This document shows, one piece after another, positions 9,452-18,591 of a stretch of DNA of 64,000 nucleotides (the stretch's first letter is position 1; the number at the start of each line of letters is the position of its first letter). The position numbers and the translations under genes were made by a program. Origin of the DNA: an uncultured Bacteroidota bacterium (GTDB lineage Bacteria; Bacteroidota; Bacteroidia; Flavobacteriales; Flavobacteriaceae); contig CACJQM010000002.1 of the NCBI GenBank assembly GCA_902595555.1, forward strand, positions 1 through 64,000, written 5' to 3'. The notes below the pieces were generated by a model, which saw only the letters and a list, made by a program, of their open reading frames with translations, was not told where the DNA came from and made no database searches.

Positions 9452-11005
9452 ATGAACAGATTTAGCGCTTTATATTTTTTAGTAATTATCCTACTATTTT
9501 CTTGCAACACAAATAAAAAGAAACCAAGGATTGGAATTACAGGATTGTCTATTGAGTCAAGTACATTCTCACCAGCAATTACAACTGATAAAGAATTTGA
9601 TATTAGATACAGTAGTGAGATTTTTGGAAGATATCCTTTTTTTGATCAAAGCTATATTGATAAGGCTGATTGGTTTCCAACAATGACAGCAAGAGCTCTT
9701 CCGGGTGGTGTTGTTTCAAAAGAATCCTATGAATTTATGGTTTTACAAATCCTTGAACTTACTAAACAAACCCTTCCGCTTGATGGTTTATTTCTAGATA
9801 TTCATGGTGCAATGAATGTAGAAGGGATGGATGATCCAGAAGGTGATTTTATTGAAAGGCTAAGAGCTGTCATTGGAAATAAAACACTCATATCAACCTC
9901 AATGGATTCGCATGGAAATGTTTCTGAAAAGTTAGCAACCTATTCCGATATAATAACATGCTATAGAAAAGCTCCACACACGGATGCACTTGAATCAAAA
10001 CAAAGAGCGTTTGATAATTTGGTTGAAAGATTAGAGTCTGGAAAAGGTAAACCAAAGTACAAAGCTTGGATACCAGTTCCTATTCTTCTCCCAGGAGAAC
10101 AAACCAGTACAAGAGTTGAACCTGGCAAATCATTATATGAAAAGGTCAAACCTATTGCCGATAGTAAAGGGGTTGTTGATGCTGCAATTTGGGTTGGATA
10201 TGCTTGGGGAGATGCACCAAGAAATCATGCAGTAGTTATGACTGTTGGTGACAATAAAAAAGCTGTAATTAAAGGGGCTGAAGAGTTAGCTAATAGTTTT
10301 TGGGATGCTAGATATGAATTTGATTTTGTAGCTCCTACTACAACCTTAGATGATGCCCTAAATCAAGCATTCAAATACCAAGAAAACAAAAATGATAACA
10401 AGCCTTTCATAATTAGTGATATGGGTGATAATCCAACGGCTGGCGGAGCCGGTGATGTTACATGGACCCTGAACAAATTATTAAATATTAAAGAATTTAA
10501 ATCAAATGATGGACCTGAATTAATTTATGCATCAATACCAGGACCAGATTTAATTTTAAATGCTCTAAATACAAAGATAGGAGATCAGGTAACTGGATAT
10601 GTCGGAGCAAAAGTTGATGACAGATTTTCTCCGCCTATTTTATTAAAAGGAACTTTAAAAGCTGTTCATCTTGGTGATAAAAACGCTGAAGTTGAAGTTG
10701 TTGTTCAAGTTGGAAGTATCAAAATTATTGTAACAAACAAGAGAAAACCTTATCACTATATTTCAGATTTTACAAACCTTGAACTAGATCCAAAAAATAC
10801 AGATATTTTAATGGTGAAGATTGGTTATTTAGTTCCAGAGCTTTACGATATAAGAGGTGATTGGGTTATGGCATTAACACCTGGCGGTGTAGACCAAGAT
10901 TTGGAAAGACTTGGATATAAAAAAATTAAAAGACCAATGTTTCCATTGGATAAGGATATGAATGATCCGGACCTAAGTGCAGTATTGATCCCAGTATTAA
11001 AATGA
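9452..11005 (+). CDS. M81 family metallopeptidase (MlrC-like) lipoprotein
   Basis: With the ATG at 9452 the protein has 517 aa and a clean lipoprotein signal (MNRFSALYFLVIILLFSC, Cys18); a GTG at 9425 is possible but adds residues before the signal. The N-terminal domain (DUF1485-like) carries the likely zinc site in LDIHGAMN, SMDSHGNVS and RKAPHTD, and the MlrC C-terminal domain follows (about 310-510). The family is named after MlrC, which degrades linearised microcystin; most members have unknown substrates. The stop overlaps the OsmC-like gene by 4 bp, making an operon of M81, OsmC, cupin and SDR. Confidence 0.88.
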   Translation: MNRFSALYFLVIILLFSCNTNKKKPRIGITGLSIESSTFSPAITTDKEFDIRYSSEIFGRYPFFDQSYIDKADWFPTMTARALPGGVVSKESYEFMVLQILELTKQTLPLDGLFLDIHGAMNVEGMDDPEGDFIERLRAVIGNKTLISTSMDSHGNVSEKLATYSDIITCYRKAPHTDALESKQRAFDNLVERLESGKGKPKYKAWIPVPILLPGEQTSTRVEPGKSLYEKVKPIADSKGVVDAAIWVGYAWGDAPRNHAVVMTVGDNKKAVIKGAEELANSFWDARYEFDFVAPTTTLDDALNQAFKYQENKNDNKPFIISDMGDNPTAGGAGDVTWTLNKLLNIKEFKSNDGPELIYASIPGPDLILNALNTKIGDQVTGYVGAKVDDRFSPPILLKGTLKAVHLGDKNAEVEVVVQVGSIKIIVTNKRKPYHYISDFTNLELDPKNTDILMVKIGYLVPELYDIRGDWVMALTPGGVDQDLERLGYKKIKRPMFPLDKDMNDPDLSAVLIPVLK

Positions 11006-11421
11006 AAATAAAATTAATTCATAAATCTGGATACCACTCGAAAATTGAAAACCAAAATGGTAACTCTATTGAAATTGATAACAAGTCTGATTTAAATCCT
11101 AAGGGAGTTAGTCCTATGGAATTGTTATTAATGGGGGTTGCAGGATGCAGTAGTATTGATATAATATCCATTCTAAAAAAACAAAAGCAAGATTTTAGCA
11201 ATTTATATATTGAAGTTGAGGGAAAGAGAGAAGGTGGAGAATTACCATCGCTTTTTACTGAAATTCATGCTGATGTATTTATTGAAGGAGACGTAGATTT
11301 AAAAAAAGCATACAAAGCAAGTGAACTTTCATTTACAAAATATTGTTCAGTTTCAAAAATATTAGAAGCTACAGCTGATGTCACGTTTTCAGTCTATGTT
11401 AACAACAAAATTTGTACTTAA
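11002..11421 (+). CDS. OsmC/Ohr family peroxidase-like protein
   Basis: This 139-aa protein shows the OsmC fold motif around SPMELLLMGVAGCSSIDI and two well separated Cys, C49 (AGCSS) and C115 (TKYCSVS), the pair used by OsmC/Ohr thiol peroxidases to reduce organic hydroperoxides. No export signal is present. Members of the YhfA-like group share this architecture without proven peroxidase activity, so the exact role is uncertain. The start overlaps the M81 stop (ATGA) and the cupin gene follows after 4 bp. Confidence 0.88.
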   Translation: MKIKLIHKSGYHSKIENQNGNSIEIDNKSDLNPKGVSPMELLLMGVAGCSSIDIISILKKQKQDFSNLYIEVEGKREGGELPSLFTEIHADVFIEGDVDLKKAYKASELSFTKYCSVSKILEATADVTFSVYVNNKICT

Positions 11422-11425
11422 TAAT

Positions 11426-11737
11426 ATGAATTTAAAAACTATAGAAGAAAAAGAATTTTTTCCAGGATTAAAAGGAAAACTCGTACACGGAGATAAAATA
11501 ACTTGGGCGTTTTGGGATGTTGAAAAGGGCGCTGAAGTACCCGAACACCATCATCATCACGAGCAGATTATGCATGTAGTTAAAGGGGAATTTGAGTTTA
11601 TATTAAATGGGAATAAGATGATTTGTAAAAATGGAGATGTTGTTGTAATTCCATCAAACATTCCTCATTCCGGAAAAGCTCTTACCAAATGTATATTAAT
11701 GGATGTTTTTTCACCTGTTAGAGAAGAATATAAATGA
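11426..11737 (+). CDS. Small cupin-domain protein
   Basis: This is a 103-aa single-domain cupin, counting from the ATG at 11426; an upstream in-frame ATG at 11378 lies inside the OsmC gene and is less likely. The metal-binding cupin motif 1 is seen in EVPEHHHHHEQIMHVVKGE and motif 2 in IPSNIPHSGKAL. Such mini-cupins bind a divalent metal and may act as isomerases, dioxygenases or binding proteins; no substrate can be given. The stop overlaps the next SDR gene by 4 bp. Confidence 0.85.
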   Translation: MNLKTIEEKEFFPGLKGKLVHGDKITWAFWDVEKGAEVPEHHHHHEQIMHVVKGEFEFILNGNKMICKNGDVVVIPSNIPHSGKALTKCILMDVFSPVREEYK

Positions 11738-12519
11738 ACATTTCACTTAAATCAAAACATGCCTTAGTTGGTGGTAGTAGCAAAGGACTAGGAAATGCAG
11801 TGGCAAAACAACTTGCTTTATCTGGTGCTAAAGTTACATTAGTTGCAAGAAGTAGTGATTTGTTGGAAAATAATATTTCTGAGCTTAATAAACTCACTGA
11901 TTGTAATCATGAGTATATTATTTGTGATTACAATGATCATGAAGAATACACTAAAATTATGGGTGATTATTTAGAAAATAATACAATAGATATATTGGTT
12001 AATAATACTCAAGGTCCAAAAGCAGGTGATGTAAATAGCCTATCGATTGAAGATTATCAAAATGCATTTGATTTATTGTTCAAAAACGTAGTATTTACTA
12101 CAATGTTAGCGCTAGAAAAAATGAAAAAAAATAAATGGGGGAGAATTATAAATATGACATCTGTAAGTGTAAAAGAACCCCTAAGTTATTTAGCATTATC
12201 AAATTCAATAAGATCATCTGTCATTTCGTGGGCCAAAACATTATCCAACGATCTTGGGAGTAATAATATTACCATAAATAATATTCTAACAGGATATTTT
12301 GATACGGAAAGATTGAAAGAATTAAACTCTGAAAAGGCCAAAAAGTTTAATGTAGAAATTGACAAACTTTATGAAACCATGAAACAACAAGTTCCTCTTA
12401 AAAGAATTGGTGATCCTAAGGAATTTGGTTTTCTCGTCGCTTTTCTAGCTTCAGAAGAAGCAAGCTATATTAATGGAGCAAATATTCCTATAGATGGTGG
12501 ACTATTAAAATCTATTTAG
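11734..12519 (+). CDS. SDR-family protein lacking the canonical YxxxK
   Basis: This 261-aa protein has the Rossmann glycine motif GGSSKGLG (13-20), an NNTQG in place of NNAG (90-94) and a typical FabG-like C-terminus ending INGANIPIDGG. At the position of the catalytic YxxxK the sequence reads LALSN (153-157), so the Tyr and Lys are replaced by Leu and Asn. This LSN variant is a known SDR subgroup usually annotated as 3-oxoacyl-ACP reductase-like; catalysis must differ or be absent. It is the last gene of the M81-OsmC-cupin-SDR operon and converges on DUF6607 with a 4-bp overlap. Confidence 0.85.
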   Translation: MNISLKSKHALVGGSSKGLGNAVAKQLALSGAKVTLVARSSDLLENNISELNKLTDCNHEYIICDYNDHEEYTKIMGDYLENNTIDILVNNTQGPKAGDVNSLSIEDYQNAFDLLFKNVVFTTMLALEKMKKNKWGRIINMTSVSVKEPLSYLALSNSIRSSVISWAKTLSNDLGSNNITINNILTGYFDTERLKELNSEKAKKFNVEIDKLYETMKQQVPLKRIGDPKEFGFLVAFLASEEASYINGANIPIDGGLLKSI

Positions 12520-13418
12520 TCCATTAAAAACATATCAATTGTGGATTCTATCTCTACCTTATCAACAATAGTGGGTGAGAATAAATAACTATATAATTTT
12601 TTATCATCAACTGCGGGTTTTAAGGCTAAATCTTGATTCAAGCCATAAATAGTATTCCATTTATCCCTAACCATTTTCCATTTATTTGAATTCTTCTCCC
12701 ACCACTCCACAGCTGCTTTACAATCTTCATCAGGCACTCTAGTATAAGTACTGTATCCTTTTTCATGAGCTAATACAAATTGGCTTTCGTCATCTTTCTG
12801 AATTTTTTGATTGTTTTGATCATGTACCCAACCTTTATTGGTAACTTCATGTCTATTTCCTCTCAATGTGACATTATAGTCTGATCGTTTAGAAAATTCT
12901 CTTCTTGGTAATGGAGCTGGAGTTGTGTTTTCCCAATAACTTTTTCCATCGACGTGAACCCATGAGGAGGTTCCTTCATATCTAGGACTATCATCAACTT
13001 GAAAAACCTTCTGTGTCCATTGACCTTTTACATCTTTTTTGTCCATATTAACAAAAGACCATTTATCGTTCTTGTCATAAATGTATAAATCTGTGTTTTG
13101 ATACAACCAATCTTGTCTCCAATGTTTCACTATAGTTGGAAACTGCTTACTACCTACAATAAGTAAATGCTGTATGGAAATTTTATTTTTTTCATCAACA
13201 ATCAGTTGCCCCCACTCAAGTCCACCAGACTTATATGTTTTTGACTTCTTATAATCTTCATCATTTGAAAAAACAAACGTTTCAGCGAAATTAAAATCAA
13301 TTTTAAAACAACCACACATTGATTTAATAGATTCTATATCCTTAGATTTTTTAGATTGAGAATAATTAATAATGCACGTCATAATGCACAAAAATGTTAG
13401 AATTGTTGACTTCTTCAT
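12516..13418 (-). CDS. DUF6607 family secreted protein
   Basis: This 300-aa protein has a Sec signal (about 1-20, ending INYSQS). The mature start IKSMCGCFKIDFNFAETF is the signature of DUF6607, a Bacteroidota-centred family of unknown function. It is rich in Trp and aromatic residues and predicted to be mainly beta. No metal or catalytic motif is evident apart from the CGC pair. It is monocistronic and divergent from the ABC transporter operon. Confidence 0.75.
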   Translation of the reverse strand: MKKSTILTFLCIMTCIINYSQSKKSKDIESIKSMCGCFKIDFNFAETFVFSNDEDYKKSKTYKSGGLEWGQLIVDEKNKISIQHLLIVGSKQFPTIVKHWRQDWLYQNTDLYIYDKNDKWSFVNMDKKDVKGQWTQKVFQVDDSPRYEGTSSWVHVDGKSYWENTTPAPLPRREFSKRSDYNVTLRGNRHEVTNKGWVHDQNNQKIQKDDESQFVLAHEKGYSTYTRVPDEDCKAAVEWWEKNSNKWKMVRDKWNTIYGLNQDLALKPAVDDKKLYSYLFSPTIVDKVEIESTIDMFLMD

Positions 13419-13511
13419 AGCAATCTTATTTTGAAAGATTCTAAATTATAAAATGTTTATGATTTATTAGTAGTTTTGAAGATTATTTTTAAAAATTGAT
13501 ATATTTAAAAT

Positions 13512-14135
13512 ATGATTAGCACTAAGGGTTTAAACTTTAAGTATAATGAACAAGCATCTTTCAGCTTTCCTGACATCAATTTAGGTAAAGATGAAAACTT
13601 GCTAATCATAGGAAGCTCAGGGATTGGAAAAACTACCTTACTACACTTACTTGCTGGTTTGCTTGAATCCAATTCTGGATCAATCAATTTATATGGACAA
13701 GATATAAGTAAGTTAACCCAACATCAAATTGATAAATTTAGGGGGCAAAATATTGGTATTGTCTTTCAAAAACCACATTTTGTCAATTCTTTAACTGTAA
13801 AGGAAAATCTTCAACTTGCACAATATTTAGGAAACAAAAAGGATCAAAATAGAATTATTGATATTTTATCAAGCTTGGACATTTTAGACAAGGAAAATAA
13901 GAAGCCGAAAAAATTAAGTCAAGGAGAAAAACAAAGAGCATCAATAGCTATGGCAATTGTTAATTCTCCAAAATTAATTTTGGCAGATGAACCTACATCA
14001 AGTCTTGATGATGAAAACTGTGATAGAGTTATTAAACTTTTAAAAAAACAAGCATCTGAATTTAAAGCCCAACTAATCGTAATAACTCACGATAATCGAT
14101 TAAAAAAACATTTTAAAAAATCTATTAAGCTTTGA
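13512..14135 (+). CDS. ABC transporter ATP-binding protein (MacB/LolD type)
   Basis: This 207-aa ATPase has Walker A GSSGIGKT (34-41), the Q-loop VFQKPHF (about 84-90), signature LSQGEKQ (135-141), Walker B LILADEPT (155-162) and a switch His (about 194 in VITHDN). The short single domain is of the MacB/LolD class, which works with FtsX-like permeases, often as mechanotransmitters rather than classical transporters. The stop overlaps the permease start, so the two subunits are coupled. Confidence 0.93.
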   Translation: MISTKGLNFKYNEQASFSFPDINLGKDENLLIIGSSGIGKTTLLHLLAGLLESNSGSINLYGQDISKLTQHQIDKFRGQNIGIVFQKPHFVNSLTVKENLQLAQYLGNKKDQNRIIDILSSLDILDKENKKPKKLSQGEKQRASIAMAIVNSPKLILADEPTSSLDDENCDRVIKLLKKQASEFKAQLIVITHDNRLKKHFKKSIKL

Positions 14136-15391
14136 ATATATTTAAGTTAAGCATAAAGAATATTGTAAGTAAACCCTTAAACTCCATATTAAGTTTGGCA
14201 TTATTAATATTTGGGATTGGGATAATTTCTTTGATGTTACAATTAAATAGCTTAATCAAGACTCAAATGGATAATAACTTGAAGGGAATTGATATGGTCG
14301 TTGGCGCAAAAGGGAGTCCATTACAACTTATTTTGTCTGCGGTTTATCATATTGATTCTCCAACAGGAAATATTTCTGTAGAAGATGCAAAAAAAATAAA
14401 AAATAACAGAATGGTTGGCTCTAGTATCGATTTGCTTTATGGAGATAATTTTAAAGGATACAGGATAGTTGGTACTGAGAAAAAATTTCTTGATTTATAT
14501 AAGGCAAAAATTAAGGAGGGAAGAAAATGGGAGGATCCATTTGAAGTTGTGGTAGGGTCAAAAATATATTCAAAATTCAATATAAATATTGATGATGAGC
14601 TTGTAAGTTCTCACGGATTAAGAGAAACTGGTGAAGAACATGCAGACCAATTGTTTAAAGTGGTTGGATTATTGGAACCTTCAAATTCAGTAATTGATCA
14701 ACTCATAGTTACATCTCCTCAAAGTATATGGGATCTTCACGATGATCATGATCATGGCAGTGAAGAGCATGAAGAAGAACATGATCACGATCACGACGAG
14801 GAACATGACCATGAGCATGACGAAGAACATGATCATGAGCATGATGACAAAGAAATTACTGCTATGCTAATAAAGTTTAAAAGTCCAATGAATATTATTC
14901 AATTTCCAAGGCAAATCAATGAAGACACTAATCTTCAAGCAGCTGTTCCTTCTTATGAAATTTCAAGATTATTCAAACTTTTTGGCTTTGGAATTGAGAC
15001 ACTGACCTATTTAGCTTATTTAATAATTATTGTTTCTGCCTTTAGCTTATTTATTAATTTATTTAATTCTATGAAAGAAAGGAAATATGAAATGGCGTTG
15101 ATAAGAACATTAGGTTCCTCAAGAAGACAACTATCAATGATGATTATTTTTGAAAGTTTAATTTTAACCACCGTTGGATTCTTTATCGGGCTGTTAGTAA
15201 GCAGATTAGGCGTTATGTTTGTATCTTCGTTGATGGAAGAAAGTTTAAACTATAATTTGAAGTCTTTTGGTATTTTAAATGAGGAGTTGTGGTTACTAGG
15301 TTTATCAATTTTTATTGGATTAATCTCATCAATAATTCCTGCTCTACAAGTTTATAATTTAAATATTTCAGAAACGCTTGCAGATGAATAA
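14132..15391 (+). CDS. FtsX/MacB-type ABC permease with a 13-His periplasmic loop
   Basis: This 419-aa permease starts at a TTG overlapping the ATPase stop (MNIFKLSIKNIVSKPLN). It has one N-terminal membrane helix (about 18-40), a large extracytoplasmic domain, and three C-terminal helices (about 290-310, 335-360, 385-405), the FtsX layout. Residues 203-240 form an acidic His stretch with 13 His among Asp and Glu, an evident metal-binding loop facing the periplasm. Related ABC pairs next to DUF3299 proteins occur in the Zur-controlled PA4063-PA4066 locus of Pseudomonas aeruginosa, which supports a zinc link; that is inference from gene content. The stop overlaps the DUF3299-like gene by 8 bp. 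Confidence 0.9.
   Translation: MNIFKLSIKNIVSKPLNSILSLALLIFGIGIISLMLQLNSLIKTQMDNNLKGIDMVVGAKGSPLQLILSAVYHIDSPTGNISVEDAKKIKNNRMVGSSIDLLYGDNFKGYRIVGTEKKFLDLYKAKIKEGRKWEDPFEVVVGSKIYSKFNINIDDELVSSHGLRETGEEHADQLFKVVGLLEPSNSVIDQLIVTSPQSIWDLHDDHDHGSEEHEEEHDHDHDEEHDHEHDEEHDHEHDDKEITAMLIKFKSPMNIIQFPRQINEDTNLQAAVPSYEISRLFKLFGFGIETLTYLAYLIIIVSAFSLFINLFNSMKERKYEMALIRTLGSSRRQLSMMIIFESLILTTVGFFIGLLVSRLGVMFVSSLMEESLNYNLKSFGILNEELWLLGLSIFIGLISSIIPALQVYNLNISETLADE
14738..14851 (+). repeat. Degenerate GAT/CAT/GAA codon repeat encoding the His loop
   Basis: This internal low-complexity stretch consists of repeated CATGAT, CACGAT and GAAGAACAT units coding for residues 203-240 of the permease. Units such as GAACATGATCATGAGCATGA recur with small changes, suggesting growth by slipped-strand duplication. 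The length may vary between strains. Confidence 0.7.
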
Positions 15392-15818
15392 ATTAATATA
15401 CATTCTTATTTTTTTTATATCAAACAACTTGTTTTCTCAAATTGAGATTGACTGGTTTAAATTGAGAGATGTTTATTATAAATCAGAATACAGGGAGGAT
15501 ATTGATGGTTATTTTCAAACTCCATATTTTGGCGAAGAAGTTGAATCACTAGATGGTAAAGAAGTTAAAATTACTGGCTACATGCTAACACTTGCACCTG
15601 ATGAAGGAGTATTTGTCTTATCCCAAAATCCATATGCAGACTGTTTTTTTTGTGGTTATGGGGGGCCTGAATCAGCTATTGAATTGACCCTTAAACCTGG
15701 CTATGACGACTTTTTCATGGATGAATTAGTTACAGTCGTTGGAATTTTAAGATTGAAAAGAGAGGATGTAAGCAGTGGTGTTTACATAATGTATGATGCA
15801 GTTGCAATTAGACAATAG
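15384..15818 (+). CDS. Secreted DUF3299-like protein
   Basis: This 144-aa protein starts at the ATG at 15384, inside the permease's last codons; an in-frame TTG at 15378 is less likely. It has a Sec signal (about 1-17, ending NNLFSQ). The core SLDGKEVKITGYMLTLAPDE and the following VLSQNPYADCFFCGYGGPE resemble DUF3299, an OB-like periplasmic domain that accompanies FtsX-type ABC systems in zinc-responsive loci. The CFFCG pair could bind metal. The overlap with the permease indicates one operon of ATPase, permease and this protein. Confidence 0.7.
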   Translation: MNKLIYILIFFISNNLFSQIEIDWFKLRDVYYKSEYREDIDGYFQTPYFGEEVESLDGKEVKITGYMLTLAPDEGVFVLSQNPYADCFFCGYGGPESAIELTLKPGYDDFFMDELVTVVGILRLKREDVSSGVYIMYDAVAIRQ

Positions 15819-15853
15819 AAATTTATTGGCACAATCATTGCTTTTTATAACAC

Positions 15854-16189
15854 ATGAAATATTTAATTCCAATTTTACTTGTTTTAATTTCATGCTCATC
15901 AGATGATAGTACCGACTATCAACAAGTAGCTCCTACATATAAAAATGTAAATTATGTTACCATCACTAATGAAACAACAGGTGGTGGAAGCCAGTTTTTT
16001 TATTTGAAATCAGGCTTTTCAGAATCAAATGCCGATTCTTGCTATTGTGATGATGGTTGTTCAAAGGAAATAATTGAAGTAGCAGAGTTACAGTTTGATG
16101 ATCAAACAATGAATTTTAGATATAAATTAACAGCATCAGATAACTACACAACTAGATCAAGTACCGACTGGTGTACCAGATTTAAGTAA
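15854..16189 (+). CDS. Small hypothetical lipoprotein
   Basis: This 111-aa protein has a lipoprotein signal (MKYLIPILLVLISCSSDDS, Cys14). The mature part is mostly beta-like with four further Cys (CYCDDGC and a final DWC), likely disulphides or a metal site. I do not recognise a family. It lies 35 bp after the DUF3299-like gene on the same strand and might share its transcript; it converges on the epimerase gene. Confidence 0.65.
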   Translation: MKYLIPILLVLISCSSDDSTDYQQVAPTYKNVNYVTITNETTGGGSQFFYLKSGFSESNADSCYCDDGCSKEIIEVAELQFDDQTMNFRYKLTASDNYTTRSSTDWCTRFK

Positions 16190-16195
16190 TTATTT

Positions 16196-17356
16196 TTATT
16201 TAACTGAAAATTTAAATGATGTCTTAGAGTAAAATTCTTTTCCGGGCTCCAGTACTGTTGATGGAAAGTTTTCAGTATTTGGTGAATTTGGAAAAAATTG
16301 AGTCTCTAAACAAAATCCTGATCTCTTTATGTAGTTCATTCCTTTTTTTGATTTTAATGATCCATCTAAAAAATTTCCAATATATAATTGCACACCTGGT
16401 AAATCTGAAAATACTTCCATTTTAATCATTGACTCTTCACTAATTACCTCACTTATTTTTCTTACACCTTTATTATAATCATTTAGAACCCAACAATGAT
16501 CATAACCATTTCCCAATAATAGTTGATCATCTTCATCATATAAATCTTTACCAATTTTTTTTCTGTTTCTAAAATCAAATGGTGTGCCTGCAACAGCTCT
16601 TTTTTCACCTGTTGGAATTATTTTTTTGTTGACGGGTAAATAATAATCAGCATCTAATTCTAGAATATGGTCCATAATATCACCTGAACTTTCACCCGAT
16701 AAATTAAAATAAGAATGTTGGGTTAAATTCAATACAGTTGCCTTATCAGTATTTGCATTATATTCAACTGATAGTTCATTTTCATCAGATAATGTGTAGG
16801 TTACGTTGACATTAAGATTTCCAGGATATCCTTCCTCCATGTCCTCAGATAAATAATTTAGTTTTAAAAATCTTTTATTTTCCAAATCATATGAAAGTAC
16901 ATTCCAATTTACCTTATCAAACCCCTTTAAACCTCCATGAAGAGAGGTGCCATTATTATTGACCGCTAGATTATAATCAGTATTATCTATTGTAAACTTT
17001 CCATTATCTATTCTATTAGCATAACGACCAACAATTGCTCCAAAATATGGGTGGCCTTCTAAATATGACTCAAGAGTATCAAAGCCTAAAGCAACATCAA
17101 GCATATTATTGTTTTTATCAGGAACTTTTATGCTTGTAATAATTCCACCATAAGTAATTATTTCAACCTCGCACTGACCATTAGTAAGTAGATACTTGTA
17201 GATATTTTCACCATTTTCTAATTTACCAAATAACACTTTATTACCTTTATTATGTGAACATGAAATTATAACTAATATTGTTATAATAAGAGATGAAAAA
17301 AGATATTTATTGATTTTTGATAAAAATTTAAATCTTTTTAACATATTTAGGCTCAA
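16196..17356 (-). CDS. Aldose 1-epimerase (mutarotase), lipoprotein
   Basis: This 386-aa protein has a lipoprotein signal ending IISCSHNKGN. It covers the galactose mutarotase fold: GRYANRI (substrate-binding Arg), GTSLHGGLKGFDKVNW, LTQHSYFNL with the catalytic His, and FCLETQFFPNSPN with the catalytic Glu. It interconverts alpha and beta anomers of aldoses such as galactose and glucose, here probably in the envelope before import or oxidation. It is divergent from the barrel protein gene with only 27 bp between starts. Confidence 0.92.
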   Translation of the reverse strand: MSLNMLKRFKFLSKINKYLFSSLIITILVIISCSHNKGNKVLFGKLENGENIYKYLLTNGQCEVEIITYGGIITSIKVPDKNNNMLDVALGFDTLESYLEGHPYFGAIVGRYANRIDNGKFTIDNTDYNLAVNNNGTSLHGGLKGFDKVNWNVLSYDLENKRFLKLNYLSEDMEEGYPGNLNVNVTYTLSDENELSVEYNANTDKATVLNLTQHSYFNLSGESSGDIMDHILELDADYYLPVNKKIIPTGEKRAVAGTPFDFRNRKKIGKDLYDEDDQLLLGNGYDHCWVLNDYNKGVRKISEVISEESMIKMEVFSDLPGVQLYIGNFLDGSLKSKKGMNYIKRSGFCLETQFFPNSPNTENFPSTVLEPGKEFYSKTSFKFSVK

Positions 17357-17383
17357 CTTTTGATTTAAAATTATAAAATAAAC

Positions 17384-18586
17384 ATGAAAAGCTTCTTGTC
17401 ATTTTTTTTATTAATTATTTCTCTTGGTTCTCTAGCTCAAGAGAACAAGATCAAAGCATACTTAGATTGTAGATGTGATGAAAATTATTTAAAACAAGAG
17501 ACCTCATTTTTAGAATATGTTAGAGATCAAGATTTAGCAGATGTTGAAATATTTATTCGTGATGAAAGAAACCCAACCGGATCACGTTCATTTGAAATAA
17601 AAATTGATGGTAATAATGAATATGGAAAAATTAGTAACACAACAGAAGCTGTTGGATATGCTAATGACACATCTAGCTCTTTGAGAGAAAAATTACTTAA
17701 TAAGTTAAAATTAGCATTGGTTCCTTTTCTTGAAAAAGCAAATTATAATCTTACAGTAGATGTTGACTCAAATATTAAGGATTTAACTGTTTATGATGAA
17801 AAGTGGAGAAATTGGGTTTTTGAATTATCAGGATCCTATAATAATGATAAGGAAGAAAGCAGACAAACGAATAGATATGATGTTGAATTTGAAATTGATA
17901 AACTAACCGAGGATTGGAGAATTGGCATGGAAATTTCAAGACGTGAGACAAATAGAAAATTCGTTAGTAATGACAATGAATATACGAGTAATCGAAAAAC
18001 CACAAGTTTCAGAGGGAGAGTTGTCAGAAGTATTTCTGATCATTTTTCAGCAGGAGCTTTTTTTGGAATATTTCAAAACACCTATGAAAATATTGATCTA
18101 AATAGGTATGTAGCACCGGCTATAGAATATAGTTTTTACCCATACAGAGATGTTTTGAGTAAAGAAATTACCCTTGCTTATAGAATAGGTGTAGGGAAAA
18201 GAAATTATATTGAAAAAACCATTTATGGTTTTGAAGAACAAAAATTATCATCTCAAACATTGAGCTTAAATATTCGATTTAGACAAAAATGGGGTAATGT
18301 TAGTTCATATTTAAATGCAACTCAATTTTTGAATGATGGTACAAAAAAAAGATTCTCCCTTAGAAGTGATTTAGATATCAGGGTTTTTGAAGGGTTGGCT
18401 GTTAGACTTTCAGGGAATGTAAATTTAATAAGGGAACAGTACAGTTTGGCAGCAGGGAATACTTCAATTGAGGATTTACTACTCCAACAAAGAGAAATTG
18501 CAACTGATTACAGAACAAACTTTTCGATTGGACTTAGCTATACTTTCGGATCAATATATAATAGCATAATAAATACCAGATTATAA
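17384..18586 (+). CDS. Predicted outer-membrane beta-barrel protein, unknown family
   Basis: This 400-aa protein has a Sec signal (about 1-18, ending GSLAQ). An N-terminal periplasmic domain (about 20-115) begins with DCRCDENYLKQETSFLEYV. From about residue 138 to the end the sequence alternates polar and aromatic residues in strands (WVFELSGSYN, FSIGLSYTFG), typical of a 12- to 14-strand barrel, ending near the C-terminus in an aromatic strand. I have seen the same N-terminal pattern in unnamed Bacteroidota proteins, but know no function. It precedes the S9B peptidase gene by 30 bp. Confidence 0.65.
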   Translation: MKSFLSFFLLIISLGSLAQENKIKAYLDCRCDENYLKQETSFLEYVRDQDLADVEIFIRDERNPTGSRSFEIKIDGNNEYGKISNTTEAVGYANDTSSSLREKLLNKLKLALVPFLEKANYNLTVDVDSNIKDLTVYDEKWRNWVFELSGSYNNDKEESRQTNRYDVEFEIDKLTEDWRIGMEISRRETNRKFVSNDNEYTSNRKTTSFRGRVVRSISDHFSAGAFFGIFQNTYENIDLNRYVAPAIEYSFYPYRDVLSKEITLAYRIGVGKRNYIEKTIYGFEEQKLSSQTLSLNIRFRQKWGNVSSYLNATQFLNDGTKKRFSLRSDLDIRVFEGLAVRLSGNVNLIREQYSLAAGNTSIEDLLLQQREIATDYRTNFSIGLSYTFGSIYNSIINTRL

Positions 18587-18591
18587 AAAAG

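Noticed and set aside
14738-14851. Repeated GATCATGA-like DNA as a possible repeat element or CRISPR-like array
   Set aside because: The units are in frame, irregular and encode a His/Asp/Glu loop inside the permease; there are no spacers.
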